A DNA stretch of 18,593 nt from assembly GCA_964387935.1 (NCBI GenBank), contig CAYLZN010000087.1:1-18593 (forward strand), read 5' to 3'. Below are positions 1 to 8,986 of this stretch, one piece after another; within the stretch, counting starts at the first letter, position 1, and each line of letters begins with the position of its first letter. The position numbers and the translations under genes were made by a program. Under the pieces are notes generated by a model. That model saw nothing but the letters and a program-made list of their open reading frames with translations. It made no database searches and was not told the DNA's origin. This stretch comes from CAYLZN01 sp964387935 (GTDB lineage: Bacteria > Acidobacteriota > Vicinamibacteria > Vicinamibacterales > JAFNAJ01).

Positions 1-558
1 GCCGCGGCTCTTGAGCCCGGCCACGATGTTCTGGATGTCGGTGACGGCGATGGGATCGATGCCCGCGAAGGGCTCGTCGAGCAGGATGAACTTGGGCGAC
101 ATCACCAGGGCGCGCGTGATCTCGACGCGCCGCCGTTCTCCCCCCGACAGCGTGTAGGCCGGCGAACGGGCGAGCCGCGTCAGGTCGAGTTCGGCCAGCA
201 GCTCGCGCAGGCGGGCGCGGCGCGCGGCGCGGCCCAGCTTGAGCGTTTCGAGAATGGCGAGGACGTTCTGCTCGACGGTCAACCCCCGGAAGATCGAGGC
301 TTCCTGAGGCAGGTATGCGATGCCCTTGCGGGCCCGCTGGTACATCGGTTCGGCCGTGAGGTCCACCGCGTCGAGCTCGACGCGCCCCGAGTCCGGCGCC
401 GTGAGCCCGACGACCATGTAGAAGGTCGTGGTCTTGCCGGCACCGTTGGGGCCGAGCAGGCCGACCACCTCGCCCGACGAGACCTCCAGACTCACACCGC
501 GCACGACGGTGCGGCCCCCGTACGACTTCGTCAGGCCCTGCGTGCGGAGCGTCGCCAT
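1..558 (-). CDS. lptB: LPS export ABC transporter ATP-binding protein LptB (3' end outside window)
   Basis: This is the cytoplasmic ATPase that powers extraction of lipopolysaccharide from the inner membrane in the LptB2FGC complex. 186 codons are visible and the frame is still open at base 1. Visible motifs are Walker A GPNGAGKT (residues 36-43), the Q-loop Gln in YLPQEASIF (Q85), the ABC signature LSGGE (about 138-142), and Walker B FILLDE with catalytic Glu (157-162), followed by PFAGIDP. YLPQEASIF and PFAGIDP are typical of LptB rather than of amino-acid transporter ATPases. About 50-60 C-terminal residues, including the switch His, should lie off the left edge. The ATG at 558 overlaps the stop of the upstream lptC/lptA-like gene by one base (TGATG), which suggests translational coupling. 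The partner context makes the assignment secure. Confidence 0.95.
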   Translation of the reverse strand, partial: MATLRTQGLTKSYGGRTVVRGVSLEVSSGEVVGLLGPNGAGKTTTFYMVVGLTAPDSGRVELDAVDLTAEPMYQRARKGIAYLPQEASIFRGLTVEQNVLAILETLKLGRAARRARLRELLAELDLTRLARSPAYTLSGGERRRVEITRALVMSPKFILLDEPFAGIDPIAVTDIQNIVAGLKSRG

Positions 559-2708
559 CACGAACCGGGTGGCGGCCCCGGGCACTTGCCGCCAGACGTC
601 GTCTGGGTGCGACTTTCCTCGTTGCCGTCGACGCGGATGGTATCAGTGGCCCTGAAGAAAGTCAAAGTTCTGCCCAGTGTTTCGCGGCATTCCGTCGGTA
701 GTTGTTCCAACACACGCACCGGCGTGCCGTGCAGCACGTACCGGGCATCCGCCGCGAAGTACGTGAGCCGCGCGCCAGTCGACGTGCGGGCCTCGGAGCG
801 CAGCGTCACCGCCTCCTGGGCCTCGAGCCGCTCCAGGGCCCGCCCGGTCGGGTCGAGGAACAGGTCGATCCGGGCGGCCCGCAGGTCGCCCTCCGGGCCG
901 TTCATGCGAGCGTTGATCGTGTAGGTCGCCCGACGCTCGGCGTCGTCGTAGGCGAACTCCTCCCCCGTGGCCACCGTGGTCTTCGGCTCCTTCCGGCCGG
1001 TCTTCGGATCGGTGTCCTCGAGCCGCCAGGTCGAACGCACGTTGCCCTTCGCCAGCAGGTTGCCGCTCTTGTCGTCGATCGTGATCGTGGCGCCCTGGAC
1101 CGCCGTTTCCCCCTGCCACAGCCGCGCCTCGCCGCTGTAGACCGCCCGGCCGGCCGCCGCCTCGTAGGCAAGCTGACTGGCCGTGACGTTGACCGGCTGG
1201 TCGTCGCGCAGCATCCCCGGGCGGCGCCGCTGGTCGCGCCCTGCTGACTCCGTCCCCTGGGCCCCCTTGAGAATGCTGCGCACGTCGCCGACTGCGGAGA
1301 GCGCGTTCGACTCGAGGACGAGATCGATCGTCCGCGCCGTCACCGTCACCTGGTCGTCGTCGACGCGCGCGGGGCTCGCCCCGCCTTCCAGGTGCAGGCT
1401 GCCACGAGCGAGGTCGTACACCGCGTCCGGAGCCAGGGCCGTCGTGGCCCGGTCGCGGAAGGTCACCCCGCCCCCGAAGCTCGCCCGATCGATGGCGCCC
1501 AATCCCTCCCGCATCTCGGCATCGAGCGTCTTCGAGCGCGCCGTGCGCTCGACGGCCGGCCCCTTCTTCGACTCGGGCTGCTGCTCCAGGAATTCGACGT
1601 TGTCCTGGAAGCGCACCGTGGTGAGCGCCGCGCCGCCCTCGCCGCGGCCCTCCAGCGCCGTGGCGCGGATCCGTCGCGACGGGGCCTCGGGCCCGTCACC
1701 GGGCATGTCGAGATCGACCGAATCGCGCGCCACGAGGGCCGACACGGTCCTGCCGTCGGCGCCGAGCGCCAGGTCGATCCACTCGGCGCGGAGCACCCGG
1801 GCGCGCTGCCCGACGGGTCCCTTGATGTGCAGGCTGCCCTCTGCGGCGAGGGTGGCCCGCTGGAGCGTGCGGCCATCCGGGCCGTACGCCAGGTTGATGT
1901 CGCGGGCCTGCATCGCCTCCAGCGCCCCGGGCTGCGGTGCCACGACCCGCACGCGCGAGTTGCCCCGCAGCTCCAGCATCTCGATCCGATCCTCGTCGGC
2001 CGCCAGGAACGCCACGGCGGTCTCGGCGTCGACCTCCGTGTCATCCCGAAGCAGGCGCACGCGGCCCTCGAACCGCATGTAGCGGTCGCGCCGTGCGAAG
2101 CCGGCACGGTCAGCGGTGATCTCCACCCGTCCCGTACCGGTCGCCGGGTCTGCCGCGACGGTGATGTGTGCGTCGTCGAGCAGCCACAGCACGTCGCGAA
2201 GGCGGTCGTAGGTCGCGCCCACCCCGCGTCCCATGAGACGTGCCTTCTCGAAGGTGAGCGGGCCGGGCACGCGCAGCATCCCCTCGCCGTGCTGGTAGGT
2301 GCCCGCCTCGGTGGCCGCGGTGAGACCGTCGCTCGTGACGAGCCGGACGTCTCCCTCCATGGCCACGTCGTTCTGGTTGTTGGTGACCTGCGCCTGCCGC
2401 GCCGTCACGCTGAGGTCCCGTCCCTGCCGCTGAGGGACGAGGACCTTCACCGTCTCGAATCGCAGGGTCCCGTCCTGGTAGGTGAGCGCCCGCTCGTAGT
2501 CGACCCTGAAGTCCTCCGCCGCGCCGCGGGCCAGTGACGAGGTTCCCTTCACGCTCTCGGCCACGGCCTTGGGATCCGTCCGGGGTGCGCGCTCCGAGCC
2601 GGGGGGGGCTGGCGTCCGTTCGCGAATGGCCAGGTACACCGCCACGGCAAAGCCCACCGCAAACAGCGCAAGCAGCGCGCGCAGCAGGGATGGCCAGCGG
2701 ATCGTCAT
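558..2708 (-). CDS. Large LptC/LptA-like LPS export periplasmic bridge protein
   Basis: This predicted 716-residue, membrane-anchored periplasmic protein likely carries LPS from the LptB2FG pump toward the outer membrane. A single N-terminal TM anchor (about residues 8-28) is followed by a Pro-rich linker and an LptC-like region (about 65-190). Several OstA/LptA-type beta-jellyroll stretches follow, recognisable by alternating segments such as MEGDVRLVTSDG, FEGRVRLLRDD and YSGEARLWQGE. The last part (about 505-700) looks most like LptA and ends with LTFFRATDTIRVDGNEE, the pattern seen at LptA C-termini. E. coli LptC (about 190 aa) and LptA (about 185 aa) are separate, so this protein looks like a fusion with extra repeats between. 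It lies directly upstream of lptB with a 1-nt overlap and 21 nt after recJ. An 8-C coding-strand tract lies at codons 34-36. Domain boundaries are estimates by eye. Confidence 0.85.
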   Translation of the reverse strand: MTIRWPSLLRALLALFAVGFAVAVYLAIRERTPAPPGSERAPRTDPKAVAESVKGTSSLARGAAEDFRVDYERALTYQDGTLRFETVKVLVPQRQGRDLSVTARQAQVTNNQNDVAMEGDVRLVTSDGLTAATEAGTYQHGEGMLRVPGPLTFEKARLMGRGVGATYDRLRDVLWLLDDAHITVAADPATGTGRVEITADRAGFARRDRYMRFEGRVRLLRDDTEVDAETAVAFLAADEDRIEMLELRGNSRVRVVAPQPGALEAMQARDINLAYGPDGRTLQRATLAAEGSLHIKGPVGQRARVLRAEWIDLALGADGRTVSALVARDSVDLDMPGDGPEAPSRRIRATALEGRGEGGAALTTVRFQDNVEFLEQQPESKKGPAVERTARSKTLDAEMREGLGAIDRASFGGGVTFRDRATTALAPDAVYDLARGSLHLEGGASPARVDDDQVTVTARTIDLVLESNALSAVGDVRSILKGAQGTESAGRDQRRRPGMLRDDQPVNVTASQLAYEAAAGRAVYSGEARLWQGETAVQGATITIDDKSGNLLAKGNVRSTWRLEDTDPKTGRKEPKTTVATGEEFAYDDAERRATYTINARMNGPEGDLRAARIDLFLDPTGRALERLEAQEAVTLRSEARTSTGARLTYFAADARYVLHGTPVRVLEQLPTECRETLGRTLTFFRATDTIRVDGNEESRTQTTSGGKCPGPPPGS

Positions 2709-2729
2709 GACGGGCCGCCCACGTCCAGC

Positions 2730-4448
2730 CTAGGCACTCGGGGGCCGCGCGTCGGCCACCTCGAGTTCAATGGACGTCTCACCACTCCACGTGGTCTGCG
2801 CCACCGAGTACGCCAGGTCCAGGCGCGCCCGGTGTTCCTCGATCATGGCCTGCCGATCGGCGGCCCGCCATGCCACGGCGCGAAACGCCCTCCCCTCCTG
2901 CAGGACGGTCATCGACAGGTGGCGCTCCTTCATGCGGGTCGGCCCGGACAGGATCCGGACACCGGGCGCCTGGAAGACGGGCCTCGGGTTCCCCATGCCG
3001 AACGGCGCGAGGTCCAGCAGCGTCTTGACCAGGTCCGGCGTGATCGCCGGCAACCGCAGTTCACCGTCGATCTGAAGTCGAGGTCGCAGATCGTCGGGCG
3101 ACAGCGCGCCGTCCGCGTGCTCGTAGAGACGTGTCCGCAACTCCCCCAGCTTCGCGGAGTCCATCTGGAGGCCCGCGGCCTGGCGATGCCCGCCGAACCG
3201 ATCGAAGAGCTCGCCGGCCCGCTCCAGGGCGTCCAGCATGTCGAAGCCAGGGATGCTCCGGCACGACCCGTGGGCCACGCCGTTCTCCAGCGACAGCACG
3301 ATCGTGGGCTTGTGAAAGGCCTCGACCAGTTTCGAAGCCACGATCCCAATGACCCCGCGGTGCCAGCCGTCGCCCGCGACGACGAGGATGTTGTGCGCGC
3401 CGACGTCGGGGTCGCGCTCGACCTGCTTCCGGGCTTCCTCGAGGATGCTCTGCTCCTCGGCCTGCCGCCGCGCGTTCTCGAGCCCGAGCTGGTCAGCCAG
3501 CTCGCGGGCCTCCGCGGCCATGGCCTCGTCGGCGAGCAGGAGCAGGCGGGCCGCCAGATCCGGCGTGCTCATGCGGCCGGCGGCGTTCAGCCGTGGCGCG
3601 ATCATGAAGGCCACGTGGTAGCTGTCGATGGCCCGCGCTCCCAGACGCGCCGACTCCAGCAGGGCCCGCAGGCCGACGGCATTGGGCCCGGCCGAGAGCC
3701 TCTCGAGCCCCACTCTGGCGATCACGCGGTTCTCGCCCACGAGCGGGACGACATCCGCGAGCGTCCCGAGGGCCGCCACCTTGATGAACGACGGGAGCCA
3801 TCGCTCCCGGTCCGCGCGCGCGCAGAGCGCCTGCACGACCTTGAGCGCGACGCCGGCGCCGGACAGATGCTTGTCCGGGTAGGCGCAATCCCGGCGCCTG
3901 GGGTTCACGACGGCGAGCGCCGCCGGCAACTCCTCCTCCGGCTCGTGGTGGTCCGTGATGATCAGGTCGACACCGAGTTCACGCGCGCGGCGTGCGGCCG
4001 CCTGACTCCGGATGCCGCAGTCCACCGACACGAGCAGCCGCACCCCGTCGGAATGCAGGCGTTCGACGGCGGCTTCCTGCAGCCCGTAGCCATCGCGCAT
4101 GCGCTCCGGGATGAAGTGGCGAACGTTGCCGCCGAGCATCTCGATCGCCCGGCGCAGCATCACGGTCGACGTGATCCCGTCGACGTCGTAGTCCCCGTGG
4201 ATGGCGACGGACTCCCGCCGCGCGATGGCGGCTTCGATCCGTTGAACAGCGGGCGACATGTCGGCCAGCCGCATCGGGTCGTGCAGGTGCGCGAGCGACG
4301 GGCTCAGGAACCGCTCAGCACTCTCGGCGTCCGCGACGCCCCGCTGGCACAGCAGTTGTGCGAGAAACGGCGAGATCCCGAGCGCCTCCACGAGCGTGGC
4401 CGCACGCGGATCGGGGGCCGCCGGTGGAAGCCAGATGCGAGACCGCAT
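2730..4448 (-). CDS. recJ: Single-stranded-DNA-specific exonuclease RecJ
   Basis: RecJ degrades single-stranded DNA 5' to 3' in recombinational repair, mismatch repair and base-excision repair. The 572-residue product matches the usual length (E. coli about 577). DHH-superfamily metal-binding motifs are visible: HGDYDVDG (residues 84-91), SVDCGIRS (141-148, D143) and the DHH motif itself in IITDHHEP (D166-H168). The C-terminal DHHA1 motif is present as RFGGHRQAAGLQM (around 430). A RecJ-type OB region follows, including PFGMGNPRPVF. The ATG start at 4448 lies 18 nt after the accA stop, and 21 nt separate the recJ stop from the lptC/lptA-like gene. It is therefore an internal member of the guaA-to-lptB operon. 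No key residue appears missing. Confidence 0.96.
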   Translation of the reverse strand: MRSRIWLPPAAPDPRAATLVEALGISPFLAQLLCQRGVADAESAERFLSPSLAHLHDPMRLADMSPAVQRIEAAIARRESVAIHGDYDVDGITSTVMLRRAIEMLGGNVRHFIPERMRDGYGLQEAAVERLHSDGVRLLVSVDCGIRSQAAARRARELGVDLIITDHHEPEEELPAALAVVNPRRRDCAYPDKHLSGAGVALKVVQALCARADRERWLPSFIKVAALGTLADVVPLVGENRVIARVGLERLSAGPNAVGLRALLESARLGARAIDSYHVAFMIAPRLNAAGRMSTPDLAARLLLLADEAMAAEARELADQLGLENARRQAEEQSILEEARKQVERDPDVGAHNILVVAGDGWHRGVIGIVASKLVEAFHKPTIVLSLENGVAHGSCRSIPGFDMLDALERAGELFDRFGGHRQAAGLQMDSAKLGELRTRLYEHADGALSPDDLRPRLQIDGELRLPAITPDLVKTLLDLAPFGMGNPRPVFQAPGVRILSGPTRMKERHLSMTVLQEGRAFRAVAWRAADRQAMIEEHRARLDLAYSVAQTTWSGETSIELEVADARPPSA

Positions 4449-4466
4449 GAGATGAACGACCGGCCC

Positions 4467-5444
4467 TCAGAGCCCCTCGTCCACGAACTCCTGTCCGAGA
4501 CGGCCCACGTGCCGGAACTTGCGATACCGGCGATCCAGCCGTTCGGCTGACGAGAGGGATCGCACTTCGGTCAGGGCCGACCGGAGGGCGATGTCGACGG
4601 CCGCCACGGCGGCGTCCGCATCGTTGTGCGCCCCGCCGTGCGGCTCTGCCACGATGGCATCGACGATCCCCCGCGCCAGCAGGTCCGGCGCCGTGATCTT
4701 CAGCGCCTCCGCCGCCGCCACCTTCTGGCTGGCGTCACGCCAGAGGATCGCCGCGCAGCCCTCAGGGGGAATGACGGAGTAGATCGCGAAGCGCTGCATC
4801 AGGACCTGGTCGCCAATGGCCAGGCCCAGGGCTCCGCCGCTGCCGCCCTCGCCGGTGATCAGGACCACGATCGGCACGTCGAGGACGGCCATCTCCCGCA
4901 GGTTGACGGCAATCGCCTCGGAAATGCCCCGCTCCTCGGATTCCATCCCCGGGTAGGCCGCGGGCGTGTCGACGAAGACGATCACGGGCCGCTGGAACTT
5001 CTCGGCCAGTCGCATGGCCCGAAGGGCCTTGCGATATCCCTCGGGCTTGGCGTAGCCGAAGTTCCGCACCACCTTCTGTCTGGTATCGCGCCCCTTCTGA
5101 TGACCCACGACGAGGACCGGATCCTCCCCGTACAGCGCGAACCCCGCAACGATCGCCCCATCGTCGCCGAACCGCCGGTCCCCGTGAATCTCCAGGAAGT
5201 CGGTGAACAGCCGCTTGACGTAGTCGGCCATCAGCGGCCGGTTCGGGTGCCGGGCCACCTGGACGCACTGCCAGGGCGTCAGGTTGGCATACAGCTCTTC
5301 CCGGATCTCGACGATGCGCGAGCCCAGACGCGCGACGTCAGCCTCGCGCTGCGGTGTCTTCGGCAGCAGGCTCAGGGCCTCCACTTCCTTGAGGAGGACC
5401 TGCACCGGTTCTTCGAAGTCGAGGAGATCGCCCGCCACCGTCAC
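4467..5444 (-). CDS. accA: Acetyl-CoA carboxylase carboxyltransferase subunit alpha
   Basis: With AccD, this subunit transfers the carboxyl group from carboxybiotin on AccB to acetyl-CoA, giving malonyl-CoA for fatty-acid synthesis. The 325-residue protein has the family length (E. coli 319). It carries the N-terminal LLDFEEPV block, the HPNRPLMADYV block, FLEIHGDRRFGDDGAIVAGFA, the VDTPAAYPGMESEERG substrate region, and the Gly-rich GEGGSGGALGLAIGD crotonase-fold oxyanion region. The start is a GTG. GTG at 5444 gives the longest frame. GTG at 5438 has a GGAG five bases upstream and aligns slightly better with E. coli AccA, so it may be the true start. No accD is in the window. It lies 41 nt downstream of dnaE, a pair also adjacent in E. 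coli. Confidence 0.96.
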   Translation of the reverse strand: MTVAGDLLDFEEPVQVLLKEVEALSLLPKTPQREADVARLGSRIVEIREELYANLTPWQCVQVARHPNRPLMADYVKRLFTDFLEIHGDRRFGDDGAIVAGFALYGEDPVLVVGHQKGRDTRQKVVRNFGYAKPEGYRKALRAMRLAEKFQRPVIVFVDTPAAYPGMESEERGISEAIAVNLREMAVLDVPIVVLITGEGGSGGALGLAIGDQVLMQRFAIYSVIPPEGCAAILWRDASQKVAAAEALKITAPDLLARGIVDAIVAEPHGGAHNDADAAVAAVDIALRSALTEVRSLSSAERLDRRYRKFRHVGRLGQEFVDEGL

Positions 5445-5485
5445 TCCAGCTCGCGTGTGCGCATCATTCTATGTCACCGTGGCGG

Positions 5486-8400
5486 TCAGCGCAGATCGAC
5501 TGCACCCGTCCCGCAGATCTGCTCGACCTCGGCCACCAGCCTGGCCGAAGGCCGCACCCGCCACTGCGGCACGTCCGCCAGTACGCGGAACGGCCGCTCG
5601 CGCCCGCGCACTTCCAGCTCGAGCAGCACGCGACGATCCCCGCGATGTCGCAGCAGCACGTCGGCCAGCGCCTGAAAGGTCGAGCGCCCGTGCGGGGGCG
5701 CGGCGATCCGGATGGCCACCTCCCGGGCGACGCGTTCGCGCAGCGTGGCCAGGGGAAGGATCTCCGTGGCGAGCAGCCGCGCGGAGTCCTCGTCCTTCTC
5801 GAAACGGCCGCGCACGATGACCATGGCGTCGTTCTCGATCAGGGAGGCGGTCTGCCTGAACGTCTCCGGGTAGACGACGACCTCCACCGCCCCTCCGTCG
5901 TCCTCGAGCAGGCACGTCGCCATCCGGTCGCCCTTCCTCGTCTTCACGAGACGGACGCCGGAAACAACCCCGCCCACGGCGACGCTGGCCTCCGCGCTCT
6001 GCAGCTCGCTCACGAGCCGCGCGCCGAACGCGCGGAGGTCGTCGATGTGGCGGGTGATCGGATGCCCGCTCAGATACAGGCCCAGGGCTTCCTTCTCGAA
6101 CGCCAGGTGCTGCTGATCGGAGAGCGTCGGCGCCTCCGCGAGGGGGATCGCCGCACTCCCCGGGTCCCCGACGACCTCCGTCGCAAACAGCTGCGACTGG
6201 CCCTTGTCGCGGTCGCGCTGGGCGCGGCCGCCGTGCTCGAGGATGCGATCGACGCTGGCCAGCAGACGCGCCCGCGCCTGACGACCGTCGATCTGGCCCC
6301 CCTCGGGCCGGGCGCTCGCCACCTCGTCGAACACCCCGGCCTTCACCAGGCTCTCGAGCACCCGCTTGTTGAGCAGGCGGAGGTCCGCGTCCTCGGCGAG
6401 GGCGAACAGCGACGTCACCGGCCCGCGCGCCGCGCGAATCCCGAGCAGATTGCTGATGACGCCTTCGCCCACGTTCCGCACCGCCCCGAGGCCGTAGCGG
6501 ACGCCCTCCGGTTCCACGGTGAAGCGCCACTCGCTCCGGTTGATGTCGGGCGGCAGCACCGGCACGCCCAGCTCACGGCACTCCCCCAGGTACAGCGCGA
6601 GCTTGTCCGTGTTCTGCGATTCGATCGTCAGCAACGCGGCCATGAAGTGGCGCGGATAGTTCGCTTTGAGGTAGCCCGTCTGATAGGCGAGATACGCGTA
6701 CGTGGTCGAGTGCGACTTGTTGAACCCGTACCCCGCGAAGTACTCCATCAGATCGAAGATCTTGGTGGCTTTCTTCTCGGCGATGCCGCGCGCCACGGCG
6801 CCCTTCACGAACCGCTCGCGCTGCGCCTTCATCACCTCGGGGTTCTTCTTCCCCATGGCCTTGCGCAGGATGTCGGCCTCGCCCATCGTGAAGCCGCCGA
6901 GGTCCCGCGCGATGCGCATGACCTGTTCCTGGTAGGCGATGACCCCGTAGGTGTCCTCGAGGATGGGCTTCAGGCCCGCCACCTCGTACCTGATCTCCAG
7001 GCGACCGTGCCGGCGGTTGATGAAGTCGTCGACGACGCCGCCCTTGAGCGGACCCGGGCGGTAGAGGGCGTTGAGCGCGATCAGGTCCTCGAACCGCTGC
7101 GGCTTGGCCTTCCGCAGCGTGTCGCGCATGCCGGAGCTCTCGAACTGGAACACGCCCAGGGTGTGGCCGTCGGCAAACAGCTGGTACGTCTTCGCATCCT
7201 CGAGCGGGATGGCGTCGAGGTCGATCCGCGTCCCCGTCGTGCGCTCGATCTCCTTCACCGCGTCGTCGAGCAGGGTGAGGGTCGACAGGCCCAGGAAGTC
7301 CATCTTGAGCAGGCCGACACGCTCGATTTCCTTCATGGCCCACTGGGTCGTCAGCTCGTCGCGCGCCCCGCGGTAGAGCGGACAGAACTCCGTGATGGGC
7401 TTCGGCGCGATGACGACGCCCGCGGCGTGCACCGAGGCGTGCCGCGTCATCCGCTCGAGCCTGCGCCCGATGGCCAGCAACTCCTTGACCCGCCCGTCCT
7501 GCTGCTCGAGCTCGGCGAGCGCGGCGTTCTCCTCGACCGCCTTGTCCAGCGTCATGTCGAGCGCGGCGGGGATCAGCTTCGCCACGCGATCGACCTCGGC
7601 GTAGGGCATGTCGAGCACCCGGCCGACATCACGAACCACCGCCTTGGCCTTCATCGTGCCAAAGGTGATGATCTGGGCGACGTTCTCCCGGCCGTACTTG
7701 CGCGTCACGTACTCGATGACCTCGCCACGGCGGCGCTCGCAGAAATCGATGTCGATGTCGGGCAGCGAGACGCGCTCGGGGTTGAGGAAGCGCTCGAAGA
7801 TGAGGTCGAACCCGAGCGGATCGACGTCCGTGATCCGCAGACAGTAGGCCACGAGGCTCCCGGCGGCCGAGCCCCGGCCGGGCCCGACGGGGATGCCGCG
7901 CTCGCGGGCGTAGCGGATGAAGTCCCAGACGATCAGGAAGTAGCCCGGGTACTGCATCTGCTTGATCATCGCGATCTCGTAGTCGAGTCGCTCCCCGTAC
8001 CGCTCGAGCGGGTGCCGCAGCGCGCCCCGCGACTCCAGATCGCGGAGCCGGGGCAGCCGCATCTCGAACCCCTGCCGCACCACGTGCTCGAAGTACTCGT
8101 CCAGCGTGAACGGCGCCGGCACCTCGAAATTCGGCAGGTGATTCACCGAGGCGTCGAGGTTCACCGTGCAGCGCTCGGCGATCCGGACGGTGTTGGCGAG
8201 CGCGCCGGGCACCTCGCCGAAGATCTGCCGCATCTCCTCCGGCGTCTTCAGGTAGAACTGGTCCCCGTGGTACCGCAGCCGCTGCGCGTCGTTGACCGTC
8301 TTCCCCGTCCCGATGCAGAGGAGGATGTCGTGCGGCTTGTGGTCGTCCTGCCGGAGGTAGTGCACGTCGTTGGTGCACACGAGCGGCAGGGAGAGGTCGC

Positions 8401-8986
8401 GCGCCAGCGGGCCGAGGCCCTCGTTGACGCGCCGCTGCTCCTCGATGCCCTGGAACTGCATCTCGAGGAAGAAGTTGTCGGGACCGAGGATGTCGCGGTA
8501 GGTGGCCGCGGCGTCCCGCGCCCGCGTCACCTGCTCGGTGCGAAGGCCGGTCGCCACCTCACCCTTCAGGCAACTACTGAGCCCGATGAGGCCCCGGGCA
8601 TGCGCGGCGAGCAGGTCCTTGTCGATCCGGGGCTTGTAGTAGAAGCCCTCCGTGTAGCCCGCGGACACCAGCTTGATCAGATTGTGGTAGCCCTCGTTCG
8701 TCTCGGCGAGCAGCACCAGGTGGTTGGCCGTCTCGCCGGGGGTGCCGCTCTTCACGCGCCGGTCCCCGGGCGCGACGTACACCTCGCAGCCGATGATGGG
8801 CTTGATGCCTTTCTTGCGGGCCGCGTCGTAGAACACGATCGTGGAGAACATGTTCCCGTGCTCGGTGACGGCGAGCGCGGGCATGCCGAGCGTCGCCGCC
8901 TGGCCGACGAGCTCCTCGATGCGGCACGCCCCGTCGAGCAGGGAGTACTCCGTGTGCAGGTGCAGGTGAACGAACTCGGTGGCCAT
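5486..8986 (-). CDS. dnaE: DNA polymerase III subunit alpha (replicative polymerase)
   Basis: This is the catalytic subunit of the replicative DNA polymerase. The 1166-residue length matches DnaE1 (E. coli 1160). The N-terminal PHP domain has HLHTEYSLLD (residues 9-18), VTEHGNM, IIGCEVYV and TNDVHYLR, so its metal ligands look largely intact, unlike E. coli DnaE. The palm-domain catalytic aspartates are in PDIDIDF (D410 and D412) and KMDFLGL (D563). GPGRGSAAGSLVAY and the finger and thumb regions are recognisable, followed by a tandem HhH region (YRPGPLKGGVVDDF onward). An OB-fold follows near VAVGGVVSGVRLVKTRKGD. No intein or frameshift is seen. ATG 8986 directly follows the guaA TAG with no gap, and a GGGA about 6 nt upstream lies within the guaA 3' end. 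The gene is therefore probably translationally coupled to guaA. Confidence 0.97.
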   Translation of the reverse strand: MATEFVHLHLHTEYSLLDGACRIEELVGQAATLGMPALAVTEHGNMFSTIVFYDAARKKGIKPIIGCEVYVAPGDRRVKSGTPGETANHLVLLAETNEGYHNLIKLVSAGYTEGFYYKPRIDKDLLAAHARGLIGLSSCLKGEVATGLRTEQVTRARDAAATYRDILGPDNFFLEMQFQGIEEQRRVNEGLGPLARDLSLPLVCTNDVHYLRQDDHKPHDILLCIGTGKTVNDAQRLRYHGDQFYLKTPEEMRQIFGEVPGALANTVRIAERCTVNLDASVNHLPNFEVPAPFTLDEYFEHVVRQGFEMRLPRLRDLESRGALRHPLERYGERLDYEIAMIKQMQYPGYFLIVWDFIRYARERGIPVGPGRGSAAGSLVAYCLRITDVDPLGFDLIFERFLNPERVSLPDIDIDFCERRRGEVIEYVTRKYGRENVAQIITFGTMKAKAVVRDVGRVLDMPYAEVDRVAKLIPAALDMTLDKAVEENAALAELEQQDGRVKELLAIGRRLERMTRHASVHAAGVVIAPKPITEFCPLYRGARDELTTQWAMKEIERVGLLKMDFLGLSTLTLLDDAVKEIERTTGTRIDLDAIPLEDAKTYQLFADGHTLGVFQFESSGMRDTLRKAKPQRFEDLIALNALYRPGPLKGGVVDDFINRRHGRLEIRYEVAGLKPILEDTYGVIAYQEQVMRIARDLGGFTMGEADILRKAMGKKNPEVMKAQRERFVKGAVARGIAEKKATKIFDLMEYFAGYGFNKSHSTTYAYLAYQTGYLKANYPRHFMAALLTIESQNTDKLALYLGECRELGVPVLPPDINRSEWRFTVEPEGVRYGLGAVRNVGEGVISNLLGIRAARGPVTSLFALAEDADLRLLNKRVLESLVKAGVFDEVASARPEGGQIDGRQARARLLASVDRILEHGGRAQRDRDKGQSQLFATEVVGDPGSAAIPLAEAPTLSDQQHLAFEKEALGLYLSGHPITRHIDDLRAFGARLVSELQSAEASVAVGGVVSGVRLVKTRKGDRMATCLLEDDGGAVEVVVYPETFRQTASLIENDAMVIVRGRFEKDEDSARLLATEILPLATLRERVAREVAIRIAAPPHGRSTFQALADVLLRHRGDRRVLLELEVRGRERPFRVLADVPQWRVRPSARLVAEVEQICGTGAVDLR

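Noticed and set aside
2832..4550. 572-codon plus-strand frame opposite recJ
   Set aside because: It is antisense to recJ with almost the same extent, and its composition is typical of a codon-bias shadow with no motif.
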